64,000 bases of DNA from Burkholderiales bacterium (GCA_028868825.1 JAGWTU010000005.1:62001-126000); one strand, 5' to 3'; shown: positions 9,226 to 17,345, counted from the first letter of the stretch. Numbers and translations are program-made. Notes: generated by a model from the sequence alone, not told the origin.

Positions 9226-10494
9226 ATGGCCGAACTGGGTGAGTCGCCGCTGGCGGCGGGGGATCGCAACTGCAGCGTCGCCGAGGCGCGCGCGGCGATC
9301 GCCGGCGCGCTGCGGCCGCTGGATCGCAGCGAGACCGTCGAGCTGACGGCCGCGCTCGGCCGCGTGCTCGGTGCCGATGTCGTCTCGCCCATCGACGTGC
9401 CCGCGCACGACAACTCGGCGATGGACGGCTACGCCTTCGCGTCGGCCGACCTGCGCGCCGACGCGCCGACCCGGCTGCAGGCCTGCGGCACGCTGCTGGC
9501 CGGCGCGCCGTACGCCGGCGCCGTCGCCCCGGGGAGTTGCCTGCGCATCATGACCGGCGCCGTCATGCCGGCCGGGCTCGACACGGTCGTGCCGCACGAA
9601 CTCTGCCGCGTCGACGGCGACACCGTGACGATCGAGCCCGGCGTGATCCGCGCCGGCGAGAACCGCCGCCGCCGCGGCGAGGACCTGAAGCTCGGGCTGC
9701 CGGCCCTGCGCGCCGGCACCCTGCTGCGTCCGGCCGAACTGGGCCTGATCGCCTCGCTCGGCATCGACCGCGTAGCCGTCGTCGCGCGACTGCGCGTGGC
9801 GCTGTTTTCCACCGGCGACGAGTTGCGCACGCTCGGCCAGCCGCTGGACCCGGGCTGCATCTACGACAGCAACCGCTACACGCTGCGCGCGGCGCTCGAG
9901 CGCCTGGGTTTCGAGGTCATCGACCTCGGTCTCGTCGCCGACGACCCGGCGGCGCTGCAGGCGACGCTCGAGCAGGCAGTCGCGCGGGCCGATGTCGTGC
10001 TCACGAGCGGCGGCGTCAGCATGGGCGACGCCGACCATGTGCGCGCCGTGCTCGCGCGCATGGGCGAGGTCGCGTTCTGGAAGGTCGCGATGCGCCCCGG
10101 GCGTCCGTTCGCCTTCGGCCCGCTGCGCGCCGCCGGTCGCTCGGCCTGGCTGTTCGCGCTGCCGGGCAACCCGGTGGCCGCGCTGGTCACGTTCTACGCG
10201 CTGGCGCGCGACGCGCTGCTGCAACTGGCCGGCGCCGCTGCGCGGCCGGTGCCGATGCTGCAGGCGCGCTGCGCGACACCTATCCGCAAGCGCCCCGGCC
10301 GCACCGAGTTCCAGCGCGCGATCGTCGAGCCCGCCGCCGGCGGCGGCTGGCAGGTGCGGCTGACCGGATCGCAGGGTGCGGGCATCCTGCGCAGCATGAG
10401 CGAGGCCAACGCACTCGTCGTGCTGCGCCACGAACAGGGATCGGTGGCGGCCGGCGATCCGGTCGACGTGCTGCTTTTCGACGGCCTGGTCTAG
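9226..10494 (+). CDS. moeA: Molybdopterin molybdenumtransferase MoeA
   Basis: 422-residue MoeA, which inserts molybdate (or tungstate) into adenylylated molybdopterin. Conserved blocks: DVPAHDNSAMDGYAF (near residue 60), IMTGAVMPAGLDTVV, RRRGEDLKLG, FSTGDEL, YDSNRYTL, TSGGVSMGDADHV, LPGNPVAALVTF and the C-terminal domain with RTEFQRA. The ATG at 9226 was chosen because the family starts at about this point and AGGGAAAG precedes it; the frame is open further upstream. It faces away from tupBCA and converges on fdhD, linking metal uptake to cofactor assembly. Confidence 0.94.
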   Translation: MAELGESPLAAGDRNCSVAEARAAIAGALRPLDRSETVELTAALGRVLGADVVSPIDVPAHDNSAMDGYAFASADLRADAPTRLQACGTLLAGAPYAGAVAPGSCLRIMTGAVMPAGLDTVVPHELCRVDGDTVTIEPGVIRAGENRRRRGEDLKLGLPALRAGTLLRPAELGLIASLGIDRVAVVARLRVALFSTGDELRTLGQPLDPGCIYDSNRYTLRAALERLGFEVIDLGLVADDPAALQATLEQAVARADVVLTSGGVSMGDADHVRAVLARMGEVAFWKVAMRPGRPFAFGPLRAAGRSAWLFALPGNPVAALVTFYALARDALLQLAGAAARPVPMLQARCATPIRKRPGRTEFQRAIVEPAAGGGWQVRLTGSQGAGILRSMSEANALVVLRHEQGSVAAGDPVDVLLFDGLV

Positions 10495-10513
10495 CGGCTG
10501 CGACCGCTCAGAC
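10489..10513. terminator. Hairpin between convergent moeA and fdhD
   Basis: GTCTAGCGG and CCGCTCAGAC pair with one bulged base around a 6-base loop, spanning the moeA stop and the fdhD stop. Placed where a bidirectional terminator is expected; there is no U tract, so activity is uncertain. Confidence 0.45.
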
Positions 10514-11419
10514 GACGACGCGCACCGCGGTGGGCGGCGGCTCGGGTTCGGAATCGAAGCGTTCGAAGCCTGTGTAGCAGAGGAAGTGGCGGTTCGCGGC
10601 GCGGCCGAACAGCGCCATGCCCAGGCGCTCGGCGAGTTCGTGGCCCATCGCCGTGACGCCGTTGCGCGAGACGATGATCGGCACGCCGAGCTGGGCCGAC
10701 TTCATCACCATCTCGCTCGTCAGCCGGCCGGTCGTGTAGAAGGCCTTGTCGCCGCCGTCGACGCCGTGCAGCGCCATCCAGCCGGCGATCGTGTCGATCG
10801 CGTTGTGGCGGCCGACATCCTCGACGAACATCAGCATCTCGCAGGCCGGCCCGCCGATGCGGAACAGCGCGCAGCCATGGACCGAACCGGCCTTGCGATG
10901 CACCGTCTCCTGCTGGCGCATCGTCTCGAGCATGCGCGCCAGCGTGCCCTGGCGCAGCCGCGTCGTCGCCGCGTCGGGCAACCGGATCCCTTCGAGCTGG
11001 ACCAGCAGGTCGCCGAACACCGTGCCCTGGCCGCAGCCGGTGGTGACGACGCGCCGCGCCGTGCGCGCGGCGATGTCGACGACGCCGGCATGGGTGCGCA
11101 CGGCGGCCGCGGCGACATCCCAATCGACGGTGATCGACTCGACCTCGTCGACGCGATCGATCAGCCGCTGGTTGCGCAGATAGCCCAGCACGAGCAGCTC
11201 GGGGTTCACGCCCAGCGTCATCAGCGTGACGAGTTCGCGGCGGTCGACGAAGATCGTCAGCGGACGCTCGACGGGAATCGCGATGCGGCGGCGCTCGCCC
11301 GTCTGGTCGAGGATGGTGATCTCGCGCAACAGCTCGCAGCGGGCCGCGGTCAGCCGCGGCGCGCCGGGAGCCAGGGTCCAGGCTTCGGCGGTCGCGGTCA
11401 TCGGGTTCATCTCGGGCAT
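10508..11419 (-). CDS. fdhD: Formate dehydrogenase accessory sulfurtransferase FdhD
   Basis: 303-residue FdhD, which carries sulfur from a cysteine desulfurase to the bis-MGD cofactor and is required for formate dehydrogenase activity. Family blocks seen: EERPLTIFV-like VERPLTIFVDRRELVTLMTLG, LGYLRNQRLI, CEMLMFVEDVGRHNAIDTIAG, YTTGRLTSEMVMKSAQLGVPI and VSRNGVTAMGHELAERLGMALFG. The loop that bears a CxxC pair in E. coli FdhD reads TTGCGQGTVF here, so only the first cysteine is kept. Start at 11419 (MPEMNP) is tentative; ATGs at 11410 and 11401 are alternatives, none with a strong Shine-Dalgarno. Last gene of the FDH operon. Confidence 0.9.
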   Translation of the reverse strand: MPEMNPMTATAEAWTLAPGAPRLTAARCELLREITILDQTGERRRIAIPVERPLTIFVDRRELVTLMTLGVNPELLVLGYLRNQRLIDRVDEVESITVDWDVAAAAVRTHAGVVDIAARTARRVVTTGCGQGTVFGDLLVQLEGIRLPDAATTRLRQGTLARMLETMRQQETVHRKAGSVHGCALFRIGGPACEMLMFVEDVGRHNAIDTIAGWMALHGVDGGDKAFYTTGRLTSEMVMKSAQLGVPIIVSRNGVTAMGHELAERLGMALFGRAANRHFLCYTGFERFDSEPEPPPTAVRVVV

Positions 11420-11451
11420 CGCGGGGCGCGGGGAGGTTGGCTCTGCGTAGC

Positions 11452-11796
11452 TTACTTCTTCGCCGGCGCGGGCGTCGGCGAGGGCGATGGCGAGGGCGTC
11501 TTCGCCTGGGCCACGTACGGCCCCGGGGACACGCAGGGCGGCGTCGCGACCGCCGGCTTGACCGCCTTGTGTTCCTGCCTGGCATGCGCGAAATAGGCCG
11601 CCGCGACCCGGTCCTGCTCCCGGCACAGCTCGTAGGCGGCCACCCGCTTGCTCCACTCGGCCTTGGCCGCCGCGGCGGCGGCCTGGGCGCGGGCCTCCTC
11701 GCTCGGCGGCGGCAGCTTGCCCAGCGCGGTGGTGGCCGCCAGCAGGGTTGCCAGCAGGGCCACCAGCGCCACGGCGGCGAGAGACTTCGGTGTCAT
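11452..11796 (-). CDS. Secreted hypothetical protein in the FDH operon
   Basis: 114-residue protein with a Sec-type signal peptide (MTPKSLAAVALVALLATLLA, cleavage probably near LGKL, residue 27). The mature part begins with an Ala-rich helical stretch, then AAYELCREQDRVAAAYFAHARQEHK, a TPPCVSPGPYVA segment and a Pro/Ser tail (PSPSPSPTPAPAKK). Two cysteines could form a disulfide. No family recognised. Its position between the gamma subunit and fdhD, 17 bases downstream of the former, suggests a periplasmic accessory role in the FDH complex; that is inference. Confidence 0.7.
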   Translation of the reverse strand: MTPKSLAAVALVALLATLLAATTALGKLPPPSEEARAQAAAAAAKAEWSKRVAAYELCREQDRVAAAYFAHARQEHKAVKPAVATPPCVSPGPYVAQAKTPSPSPSPTPAPAKK

Positions 11797-11813
11797 CGCG
11801 ATCCTCCGGTTGT

Positions 11814-12974
11814 TTAGGTCGGGGCGGGGTTCTGCGGCGCTACCGGCGCTGCGCCGCCCTCGGCATCGGCGGCCATGCTGCGCCAGGCCGGGATCCTGCC
11901 GGCCTCGATGTCGTCGCACCACAGCGCATGGTGCTCGCGCGCCCAGGCCTCGTCGACGGAGCCGGTCTTCATCGCGGCCAGCGCGCCGCGCATGCCCACC
12001 GTGCCCATGTAGATGTGGAGCAGGAACAGCGCCATCATCAGCAGCGTCGCGACGTCGTGGACGATATGCGCCACTTGCATATTGCCGCGCGTGGGCTGCA
12101 CGCCGGGGATCAGCTGGTCGAGCACCAGCCCCGAGCCCACGGCGGCGATGCCGAGGACGAAGACGCCGACCCAGTAGACGACCTTCTCGCCGGCGTTGAA
12201 GCGATGCGATGCGATCTCCTCGCCGCCGACCATGCCGCCCAGGCGCAGCAGCCAGCGCAGGTCGCCGGCACGCGGCAGGTTGTCGCGCACGAAGGTCACG
12301 AGCACGACGGCCAGCGCAACCGCGAACAGCGGCCCGACGAAATTGTGCAGGGTCTTCAGGGCGACGCTGAGCCAGCCGAACAGCAGGCCGCCCATCACCG
12401 GCAGCAGCAGGAACTTGCCGAAGGCCATCACCAGTCCCGAGACGGCCAGGATGACGAAGCTGCCGGCCACGCTCCAATGGGCGGCGCGCTCGAAGTAGGT
12501 GAAGCGCTCGATCAGCCGCCCGGTGTCGGGATGGCGGCCACCGATGGCACCGCGCTTCAAATAGAACGCTGCGAGCGCGAGCAAGGTGATCACGAACAGC
12601 GCGCCGCCGTAGGGGATCAGCCAGCGATTGCGCAGCTCGCGCCAGGCCTCGCCGGCGGTCGTGACGCGGGTGCCCGGGTATTGCACCAGCGGCTGGATCA
12701 GCACGCCCTTCTCGAGGCCGGGCAGCGTCGTCGCGCCGGCGACGGCGCCGCGCACCTCGCGCCACATCGGCGCGTTGTTGCCGGGCTGCGAGATCGCGCG
12801 CGCGCCGTTGTCCTCGCCGGGTTGCGGCAGCGCCACGGCGGCAGGCCCGGCCGCTGCGGCCGAGGCCGGCGCCGGCGCCGGCGCCGGCTGCGCGACCACG
12901 AGGCCGCAGGCCAGCAGCAGTGCAGCGGCGGCGACGGCGGCGAATTGAACGATGGCCCGGGTGGAGCGGATCAT
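11814..12974 (-). CDS. Formate dehydrogenase gamma subunit (cytochrome b556-type)
   Basis: 386-residue membrane subunit. After a signal-like N-terminal helix and an Ala/Pro-rich linker (residues 30-70) there is a block of about 80 residues and then a four-helix cytochrome b domain (from about residue 120). Candidate haem ligands lie in FERAAHWSVAG, LKTLHNFVGPLF and VAHIVHDVATLLMMALFLLHIYMG. It anchors the alpha/beta dimer to the periplasmic face of the inner membrane and passes formate electrons to quinone. The N-terminal extension beyond the E. coli FdnI length is usual for Burkholderiales homologues. The C-terminus is again Ala/Pro-rich. Confidence 0.9.
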   Translation of the reverse strand: MIRSTRAIVQFAAVAAAALLLACGLVVAQPAPAPAPASAAAAGPAAVALPQPGEDNGARAISQPGNNAPMWREVRGAVAGATTLPGLEKGVLIQPLVQYPGTRVTTAGEAWRELRNRWLIPYGGALFVITLLALAAFYLKRGAIGGRHPDTGRLIERFTYFERAAHWSVAGSFVILAVSGLVMAFGKFLLLPVMGGLLFGWLSVALKTLHNFVGPLFAVALAVVLVTFVRDNLPRAGDLRWLLRLGGMVGGEEIASHRFNAGEKVVYWVGVFVLGIAAVGSGLVLDQLIPGVQPTRGNMQVAHIVHDVATLLMMALFLLHIYMGTVGMRGALAAMKTGSVDEAWAREHHALWCDDIEAGRIPAWRSMAADAEGGAAPVAPQNPAPT

Positions 12975-12991
12975 GGCGCCTCCGGCATCGT

Positions 12992-13219
12992 TCAAGGCAG
13001 CGAACCGCTGCGCGAGTATTCGTTCTGGCCCTGGGCGCGACGCCGCATCTGCGCCTGCCAGCTCGTCTCGTCGCCGACCTGCCAGCCCGCGGCCGTGTAG
13101 GCCGTCGCGGGGCCGCGCCAAGCCTGCTCGGCGGCCGCGTGGCCGGCGGTCTGCGCCTGCTCGCCGCAGGCGGCCAGCAACGGCACGGCGGCGAGGATCC
13201 ACCAGGGGTGCTTCATCAT
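12992..13219 (-). CDS. Small lipoprotein between FDH beta and gamma genes
   Basis: 75-residue protein with a type II signal peptide: MMKHPWWILAAVPLLAAC, lipobox LAAC with the acylated Cys at residue 18. The mature part is about 57 residues, polar, with GWQVGDETSWQAQMRRRAQGQNEYSR near the end. The ATG overlaps the beta-subunit stop (ATGA), so translation is coupled. Not a recognised family; being locked into the FDH operon suggests a structural or assembly partner of the membrane-bound enzyme. Confidence 0.7.
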   Translation of the reverse strand: MMKHPWWILAAVPLLAACGEQAQTAGHAAAEQAWRGPATAYTAAGWQVGDETSWQAQMRRRAQGQNEYSRSGSLP

Positions 13220-13842
13220 GACTTCGTGCCTTCGCGTTTGGGGGCCGCGCCACCCGAGGGCTTGCCATAGGCCGTGCCCCAGCCCCAGACCTCGCTGCCC
13301 GTGCCGCGCACGAGCACGCGCTGGCGGAAGATGTCGGCGATGACGTCGCCGTCGCCGCCGAGCAGCGCCTTCGTCGCGCACATTTCGGCGCAGGCCGGCA
13401 GCTTGCCCTCGGACAGGCGATTGCGACCGTATTTCTCGAACTCGGTCTCGCTGCCATGGACCTCGGGACCGCCGGCGCAGAAGGTGCACTTGTCCATCTT
13501 GCCGCGCAGGCCGAAGGCGCCGTTGCTCGGGAACTGCGGCGCGCCGAAGGGGCAGGCGTAGCTGCAATAGCCGCAGCCGATGCAGACGTCCTTGTCGTGC
13601 AGCACGACGCCTTCCTCGGTGCGGTAGAAGCAGTCGACCGGGCACACCGCCATGCAGGGCGCGTCGCTGCAATGCATGCAGGCCACCGAGATGCTCTTCT
13701 CACCCGGCAGGCCCTCGCCCATCGTGACGACGCGGCGGCGGTTGACGCCCCAGGGCACGTCGTTCTCGGCCTTGCAGGCGGTGGCGCAGCCGTTGCACGC
13801 GATGCAGCGCTCGGCGTCGCAGATGAATTTCATTCTCGCCAT
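13216..13842 (-). CDS. fdh3B: Formate dehydrogenase beta subunit (four [4Fe-4S])
   Basis: 208-residue iron-sulfur subunit with four ferredoxin-type cysteine sets: CDAERCIACNGCATACK, CMHCSDAPCMAVCP, CIGCGYCSYACPFG and the split set CTFCAGG...CAEMCATKAL. It relays electrons from the catalytic subunit to the cytochrome b. It is shorter than E. coli FdnH and has no C-terminal membrane helix, as in the Burkholderiales three-subunit enzyme. It starts 14 bases downstream of the alpha gene stop. Confidence 0.94.
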   Translation of the reverse strand: MARMKFICDAERCIACNGCATACKAENDVPWGVNRRRVVTMGEGLPGEKSISVACMHCSDAPCMAVCPVDCFYRTEEGVVLHDKDVCIGCGYCSYACPFGAPQFPSNGAFGLRGKMDKCTFCAGGPEVHGSETEFEKYGRNRLSEGKLPACAEMCATKALLGGDGDVIADIFRQRVLVRGTGSEVWGWGTAYGKPSGGAAPKREGTKS

Positions 13843-13855
13843 GGCGCTTCCTCCT

Positions 13856-16834
13856 TCAGGCCGATGCGCGCTCGACCTGGCAGACCGTGGTCTTGGTCTC
13901 CTGCATCATCGTCACGCTGTCGTAGCCGTAGGTGGTGGCGGTGTTGGCCGCCTCGCCGCGCACGACCGGGTGCGCGCCCTCGGGGTAATAGGCCAGCAGG
14001 TCGGCACCGCCCCAATGGCCCGAGAAGTGGAACGGCAGGAACACCGTGTCCTCGCCGACCCGTTCGGTGACGCGCGCCTTCACGCGCAGGCCCTTGAATT
14101 CGGGCACCGCCTGCATGGCTGGCGTGCGCACCCACACCATGTCACCGTTGCGGATGCCGCGGTCGTTGGCGGCGCGCGGGTTGATCTCGACGAACATGTC
14201 CTGCTGCAGCTCGGCCAGCCAGGGGTTCGACCGCGTCTCCTCGCCGCCGCCTTCGTACTCGACGAGCCGGCCGCTGGTCATCACCAGCGGGAAGGTCTTG
14301 CCGATGTCCTTGTTCCGCTCCTGCAGCGAGCGGAACAGCGTCGGCAGGCGCCAGAAGTTCTTCTTGTCGTCGTGCGTCGGGTATTTGGCGACGAGGTCGG
14401 GCCGGTTGCTGTAGATCGGCTCGCGGTGCTGCGGTATCGGGTCGGGGAAGTTCCACACCACGGCGCGCGCCTTGGCGTTGCCGAAGGGGTGGCAGCCATG
14501 CACTGCCATGACGACGCGGATGATCCCGCCCGAGGGATCGGTCTTCCAGTTCTTCCCGTCGGCGGCCTTCTGTTCGGCCTCGGTGAGGTCGCCCCACCAG
14601 CCGAGCTTCTTCAGCAGGACATGGTCGAACTCGGGGTAGCCGCTCGTCAGCTCCGAGCCCTTCGAATGCGAACCGTCGCCCGCAAGCAGCGGAACGCCGT
14701 CGCGCTCGACGCCGAAATTGGCGCGGAAGTTGCCGCCGCCGTCCATCACATGGCGGCTCGTGTCGTAGAGATTGGCCGAGCCCGGGTGCTTCATCGCCGG
14801 CGTGCCGTAGCAGGGCCAGGGCAGGCCGAAATAGTCGCCGTCGAGCGAGTAGCCGGTCTCCTTGTCGACGCCACCGCGGGCGCGCAGCGTCCTGACGTCG
14901 AAGACATGCATGTTGCGCATATGCGCTTTCAGACGCTCCGGGCTCTGGCCCGTGTAGCCGACGGTCCAGACGCAGCCGTTGATCTCGCGCAGGATCGATT
15001 CAGTCTCGGGTTCGGGCAGGCCGCCCTTGCCCGGCACCATCTTGTAGTTCTTCACCAGCTCCTTGCCGAAGCCGAGCTTGTCGGCGAGCTGGACCATGAT
15101 CATCTGGTCGCCGCGGCTTTCCCACAGCGGCTCGATCACCTGCTCGCGCCATTGCAGCGAGCGGTTCGACGCCGTCACCGAGCCGGTGGTCTCGAACTGC
15201 GTGCAGGCCGGCAGCAGGTAGACGGCGCGGTTGGGGTTGAGGTCGCCGGCGGCGCCGGGCATCGCCGCCATCGCCGCCGTCGCGCTCGGGTAGGGATCGA
15301 CGACGACGAGCAGGTCGAGCTTGTCCATCGCCCGCTTCATCTCGAGGCCGCGCGTCTGCGAGTTCGGCGCATGGCCCCAGAAGAACAGGCCGCGCAAGTT
15401 GCTGTCCTGGTCGATCAGCTCGTTCTTCTCGAGCACGCCGTCGATCCAGCGCGACACCGTCATCCCCGACTTGGTCATGCCGCCGGGCGCGTACTGTTTC
15501 TTGATCCATTCGTAGTCGACGCCCCAGGCGCGCGCGAAATGCTTCCACGAGCCTTCGGACAAGCCGTAATAGCCGGGCAGCGAATCCGGGTTCGGGCCGA
15601 TGTCGGTCGCACCCTGGACGTTGTCGTGGCCGCGGAAGATGTTCGTGCCGCCGCCGCTGACGCCGACATTGCCCAGCGCCAGCTGCAACAGGCAGGAGGC
15701 GCGCACCATCGCATTGCCGATCGAATGCTGCGTCTGGCCCATGCACCAGACGACGGTGCTGGGCCGGTTCAGCGCCAAGGTCTGCGCGACCTTGAAGGCC
15801 TGCGCCTCGTCGACGCCGCAGGCTTCAAACACCTTGTCGGGCGTCCATTTGGCGAGGATCTCGGCGCGCACCTGGTCCATGCCGTAGACCCGGTCGGCGA
15901 TGTACTGCTTGTCCTCCCAGCCGTTCTTGAAGACGTGGTACATGACGCCGAACAGGAAGGGGATGTCGCCGCCGCTGCGCATGCGCACGAACTGGTCGGC
16001 CTTGGCCGCCGTGCGCGTGAAGCGCGGGTCGACGACGATGACCTTGCAGCCGTTCTCCTTGGCGTGCAGCAGGTGGACCATGCTGACCGGATGCGCCTCG
16101 GCGGCATTGCTGCCGATGTACATCGCCGCCTTCGAGTTCTGCATGTCGTTGTACGAATTCGTCATCGCACCATAGCCCCAGGTGTTGGCGACGCCCGAGA
16201 CGGTCGTGCTGTGGCAGATGCGGGCCTGGTGGTCGGTGTTGTTGGTGCCCCAGAACGACACCAATTTGCGCAACAGGTACGACTGCTCGTTGTTGTGCTT
16301 GGACGAGCCGACGAAGAACATCGCGTCGGGTCCGCTCTGCTGGCGCAGGTCGAGCATCCTGCGGCTGATCTCGTCGAGCGCCACGTCCCAGCTGATGCGC
16401 TGGTACTTGCCGTTGACGAGCTTCATCGGATACCTGAGCCGGTACTCGCCATGGCCATGCTCGCGCAGCGCAGCGCCCTTGGCGCAATGGCCGCCGAGAT
16501 TCAGCGGGCTGTCGAAGACCGGCTCCTGGCGCACCCAGACGCCGTTGTCGATGACCGCGTCGACGGCGCAGCCGACCGAGCAATGCCCGCAGACCGTGCG
16601 GCGCGTCTGCACCTGCTTCGATCCCGGCGCCGGCGTGGCGTTGTCGGCAGCGTCGGCCTTGCGCACGAGCAGCAGCGGGCTGGTCGCGAGGCCGACCCCG
16701 ACACCGAGCCCCGAGCGGCGCAGGAAGGCGCGGCGGTCGAGCCTCGGAATGCTGCGCGCCATGCCCTGGGCCAGATGGGCGACGAGCGGCGATGGCCGCT
16801 CGGCGACGGCGACGTTCTTGCGTGTCAGCAGCAT
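13856..16834 (-). CDS. fdhA: Formate dehydrogenase alpha subunit (Mo/W-bis-MGD, TAT-exported)
   Basis: 992-residue catalytic subunit. A twin-arginine signal (RRAFLRRSGLGVGVGLA, Arg pair at about 34-35) directs the folded enzyme to the periplasm. A [4Fe-4S] set CGHCSVGC...GGHCAKGA follows. The metal ligand lies in ARICHSTTVSG near residue 207 and is cysteine, not selenocysteine; no in-frame TGA occurs. The bis-MGD-binding molybdopterin domains and the C-terminal dinucleotide-binding domain (LVMTSGRLVEYEGGG) are complete. Start at 16834 was preferred because AGGA sits 8 bases upstream; an ATG at 16849 is the alternative. The enzyme oxidises formate to CO2. Cys-type enzymes may use Mo or W; the tup transporter nearby leaves W open. 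Confidence 0.95.
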   Translation of the reverse strand: MLLTRKNVAVAERPSPLVAHLAQGMARSIPRLDRRAFLRRSGLGVGVGLATSPLLLVRKADAADNATPAPGSKQVQTRRTVCGHCSVGCAVDAVIDNGVWVRQEPVFDSPLNLGGHCAKGAALREHGHGEYRLRYPMKLVNGKYQRISWDVALDEISRRMLDLRQQSGPDAMFFVGSSKHNNEQSYLLRKLVSFWGTNNTDHQARICHSTTVSGVANTWGYGAMTNSYNDMQNSKAAMYIGSNAAEAHPVSMVHLLHAKENGCKVIVVDPRFTRTAAKADQFVRMRSGGDIPFLFGVMYHVFKNGWEDKQYIADRVYGMDQVRAEILAKWTPDKVFEACGVDEAQAFKVAQTLALNRPSTVVWCMGQTQHSIGNAMVRASCLLQLALGNVGVSGGGTNIFRGHDNVQGATDIGPNPDSLPGYYGLSEGSWKHFARAWGVDYEWIKKQYAPGGMTKSGMTVSRWIDGVLEKNELIDQDSNLRGLFFWGHAPNSQTRGLEMKRAMDKLDLLVVVDPYPSATAAMAAMPGAAGDLNPNRAVYLLPACTQFETTGSVTASNRSLQWREQVIEPLWESRGDQMIMVQLADKLGFGKELVKNYKMVPGKGGLPEPETESILREINGCVWTVGYTGQSPERLKAHMRNMHVFDVRTLRARGGVDKETGYSLDGDYFGLPWPCYGTPAMKHPGSANLYDTSRHVMDGGGNFRANFGVERDGVPLLAGDGSHSKGSELTSGYPEFDHVLLKKLGWWGDLTEAEQKAADGKNWKTDPSGGIIRVVMAVHGCHPFGNAKARAVVWNFPDPIPQHREPIYSNRPDLVAKYPTHDDKKNFWRLPTLFRSLQERNKDIGKTFPLVMTSGRLVEYEGGGEETRSNPWLAELQQDMFVEINPRAANDRGIRNGDMVWVRTPAMQAVPEFKGLRVKARVTERVGEDTVFLPFHFSGHWGGADLLAYYPEGAHPVVRGEAANTATTYGYDSVTMMQETKTTVCQVERASA

Positions 16835-16865
16835 GGCGTGGGTCCTCATCGGATGGCGCTGCGGC

Positions 16866-17090
16866 TCAGATGCCGGCGCTGCGGTAGTAGCGCCGGACAT
16901 GGTCGGTCAGCCGGTAGCCGCCCGCGTCCTGCGCCGGCTCGGCCACCGCGGCAGCCGGCAGCTCGGCACTGCGCGGCCACCAGGTCGCCACGGCCGCGAG
17001 AGTCCCGACGGCGCCGACGCCGGCAAACAGGCTGCGCCGACCCAAGGGCGCCGCGGCGGTCATTTCATTGGGCGGGGTATTCATGTCCAT
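16866..17090 (-). CDS. Formate dehydrogenase region TAT-target small protein
   Basis: 74-residue protein with a twin-arginine motif GRRSLFAGVGAVGTLAAVATWW (Arg pair about residues 18-19) and a short mature part ending RLTDHVRRYYRSAGI. This matches the small TAT-substrate family found just upstream of formate dehydrogenase alpha genes in proteobacteria. First gene of the FDH operon; GGAG lies 5 bases before the ATG. It carries no metal-binding cysteines, so it is more likely a structural or assembly component than an electron carrier. Confidence 0.82.
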   Translation of the reverse strand: MDMNTPPNEMTAAAPLGRRSLFAGVGAVGTLAAVATWWPRSAELPAAAVAEPAQDAGGYRLTDHVRRYYRSAGI

Positions 17091-17114
17091 CACAGCTCCA
17101 TGGAATGCAGCGGT

Positions 17115-17147
17115 CGCGTATGAAGCGCGTCTGAGGCGCGTATGCAG
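17115..17147. repeat. Three tandem 11-bp repeats in FDH promoter/leader
   Basis: Three head-to-tail copies of an 11-bp unit (first copy CGCGTATGAAG; the others differ at 3 or fewer positions), with no spacer, 25 bases before the first FDH-operon ATG. A period of 11 bp places each copy on the same face of the helix, as in multi-copy activator or repressor sites. Confidence 0.7.
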
Positions 17148-17158
17148 GCCGCTGCATA
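17141..17158. promoter_or_regulatory. Inverted repeat overlapping third 11-bp repeat
   Basis: TATGCAG-GCCG-CTGCATA, a perfect 7-bp inverted repeat. On the minus strand it contains TGC-TATGCA, which could double as an extended -10 element for the FDH operon. A further ATGCAG occurs at 17105-17110. Confidence 0.5.
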
Positions 17159-17221
17159 GCACCCGACCCATTGGGGACTCGCGTCGACGGGCCTTCAATC
17201 GGTAATGCCACCGTGATGCGC

Positions 17222-17236
17222 GCGACAAGTTGTCGC
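17222..17236. promoter_or_regulatory. Perfect palindrome in FDH divergent promoter region
   Basis: GCGACAA-G-TTGTCGC, 7-bp arms around a single central base, midway in the region between the FDH operon (minus) and the DUF3305 operon (plus). A dimeric regulator site that could serve both directions. Confidence 0.6.
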
Positions 17237-17302
17237 ACGAGGAATTGACCCGCCAATGACATTGCTGACGACGCATGAACCGCATGGACCTGAGGCGCGG
17301 CC

Positions 17303-17308
17303 TAGAAT
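17303..17308 (+). promoter_or_regulatory. -10 element of the DUF3305 operon
   Basis: TAGAAT 37 bases before the GTG at 17346. It lies downstream of the first possible ATG in the frame (17256), which argues that translation begins at 17346. Confidence 0.5.
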
Positions 17309-17345
17309 CGCGCCCCTTCCGGGGCCGGCGCCCCGCAGGCCAACC

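Noticed and set aside
16202..16231. Selenocysteine at the FDH metal-ligand position
   Set aside because: The codon is TGC (Cys) in ICHSTTVSG and no in-frame TGA exists.
13652..17134. Plus-strand open frame of 1160 codons opposite the FDH alpha gene
   Set aside because: Antisense shadow of a clear formate dehydrogenase gene; no recognisable domains.
17173..17195. Possible sigma-54 promoter (TGGCAT...TTGA, minus strand) for the FDH operon
   Set aside because: The -12 element lacks GC and the spacing is one base off, and the island's NtrC-like regulator lacks the sigma-54 loop.
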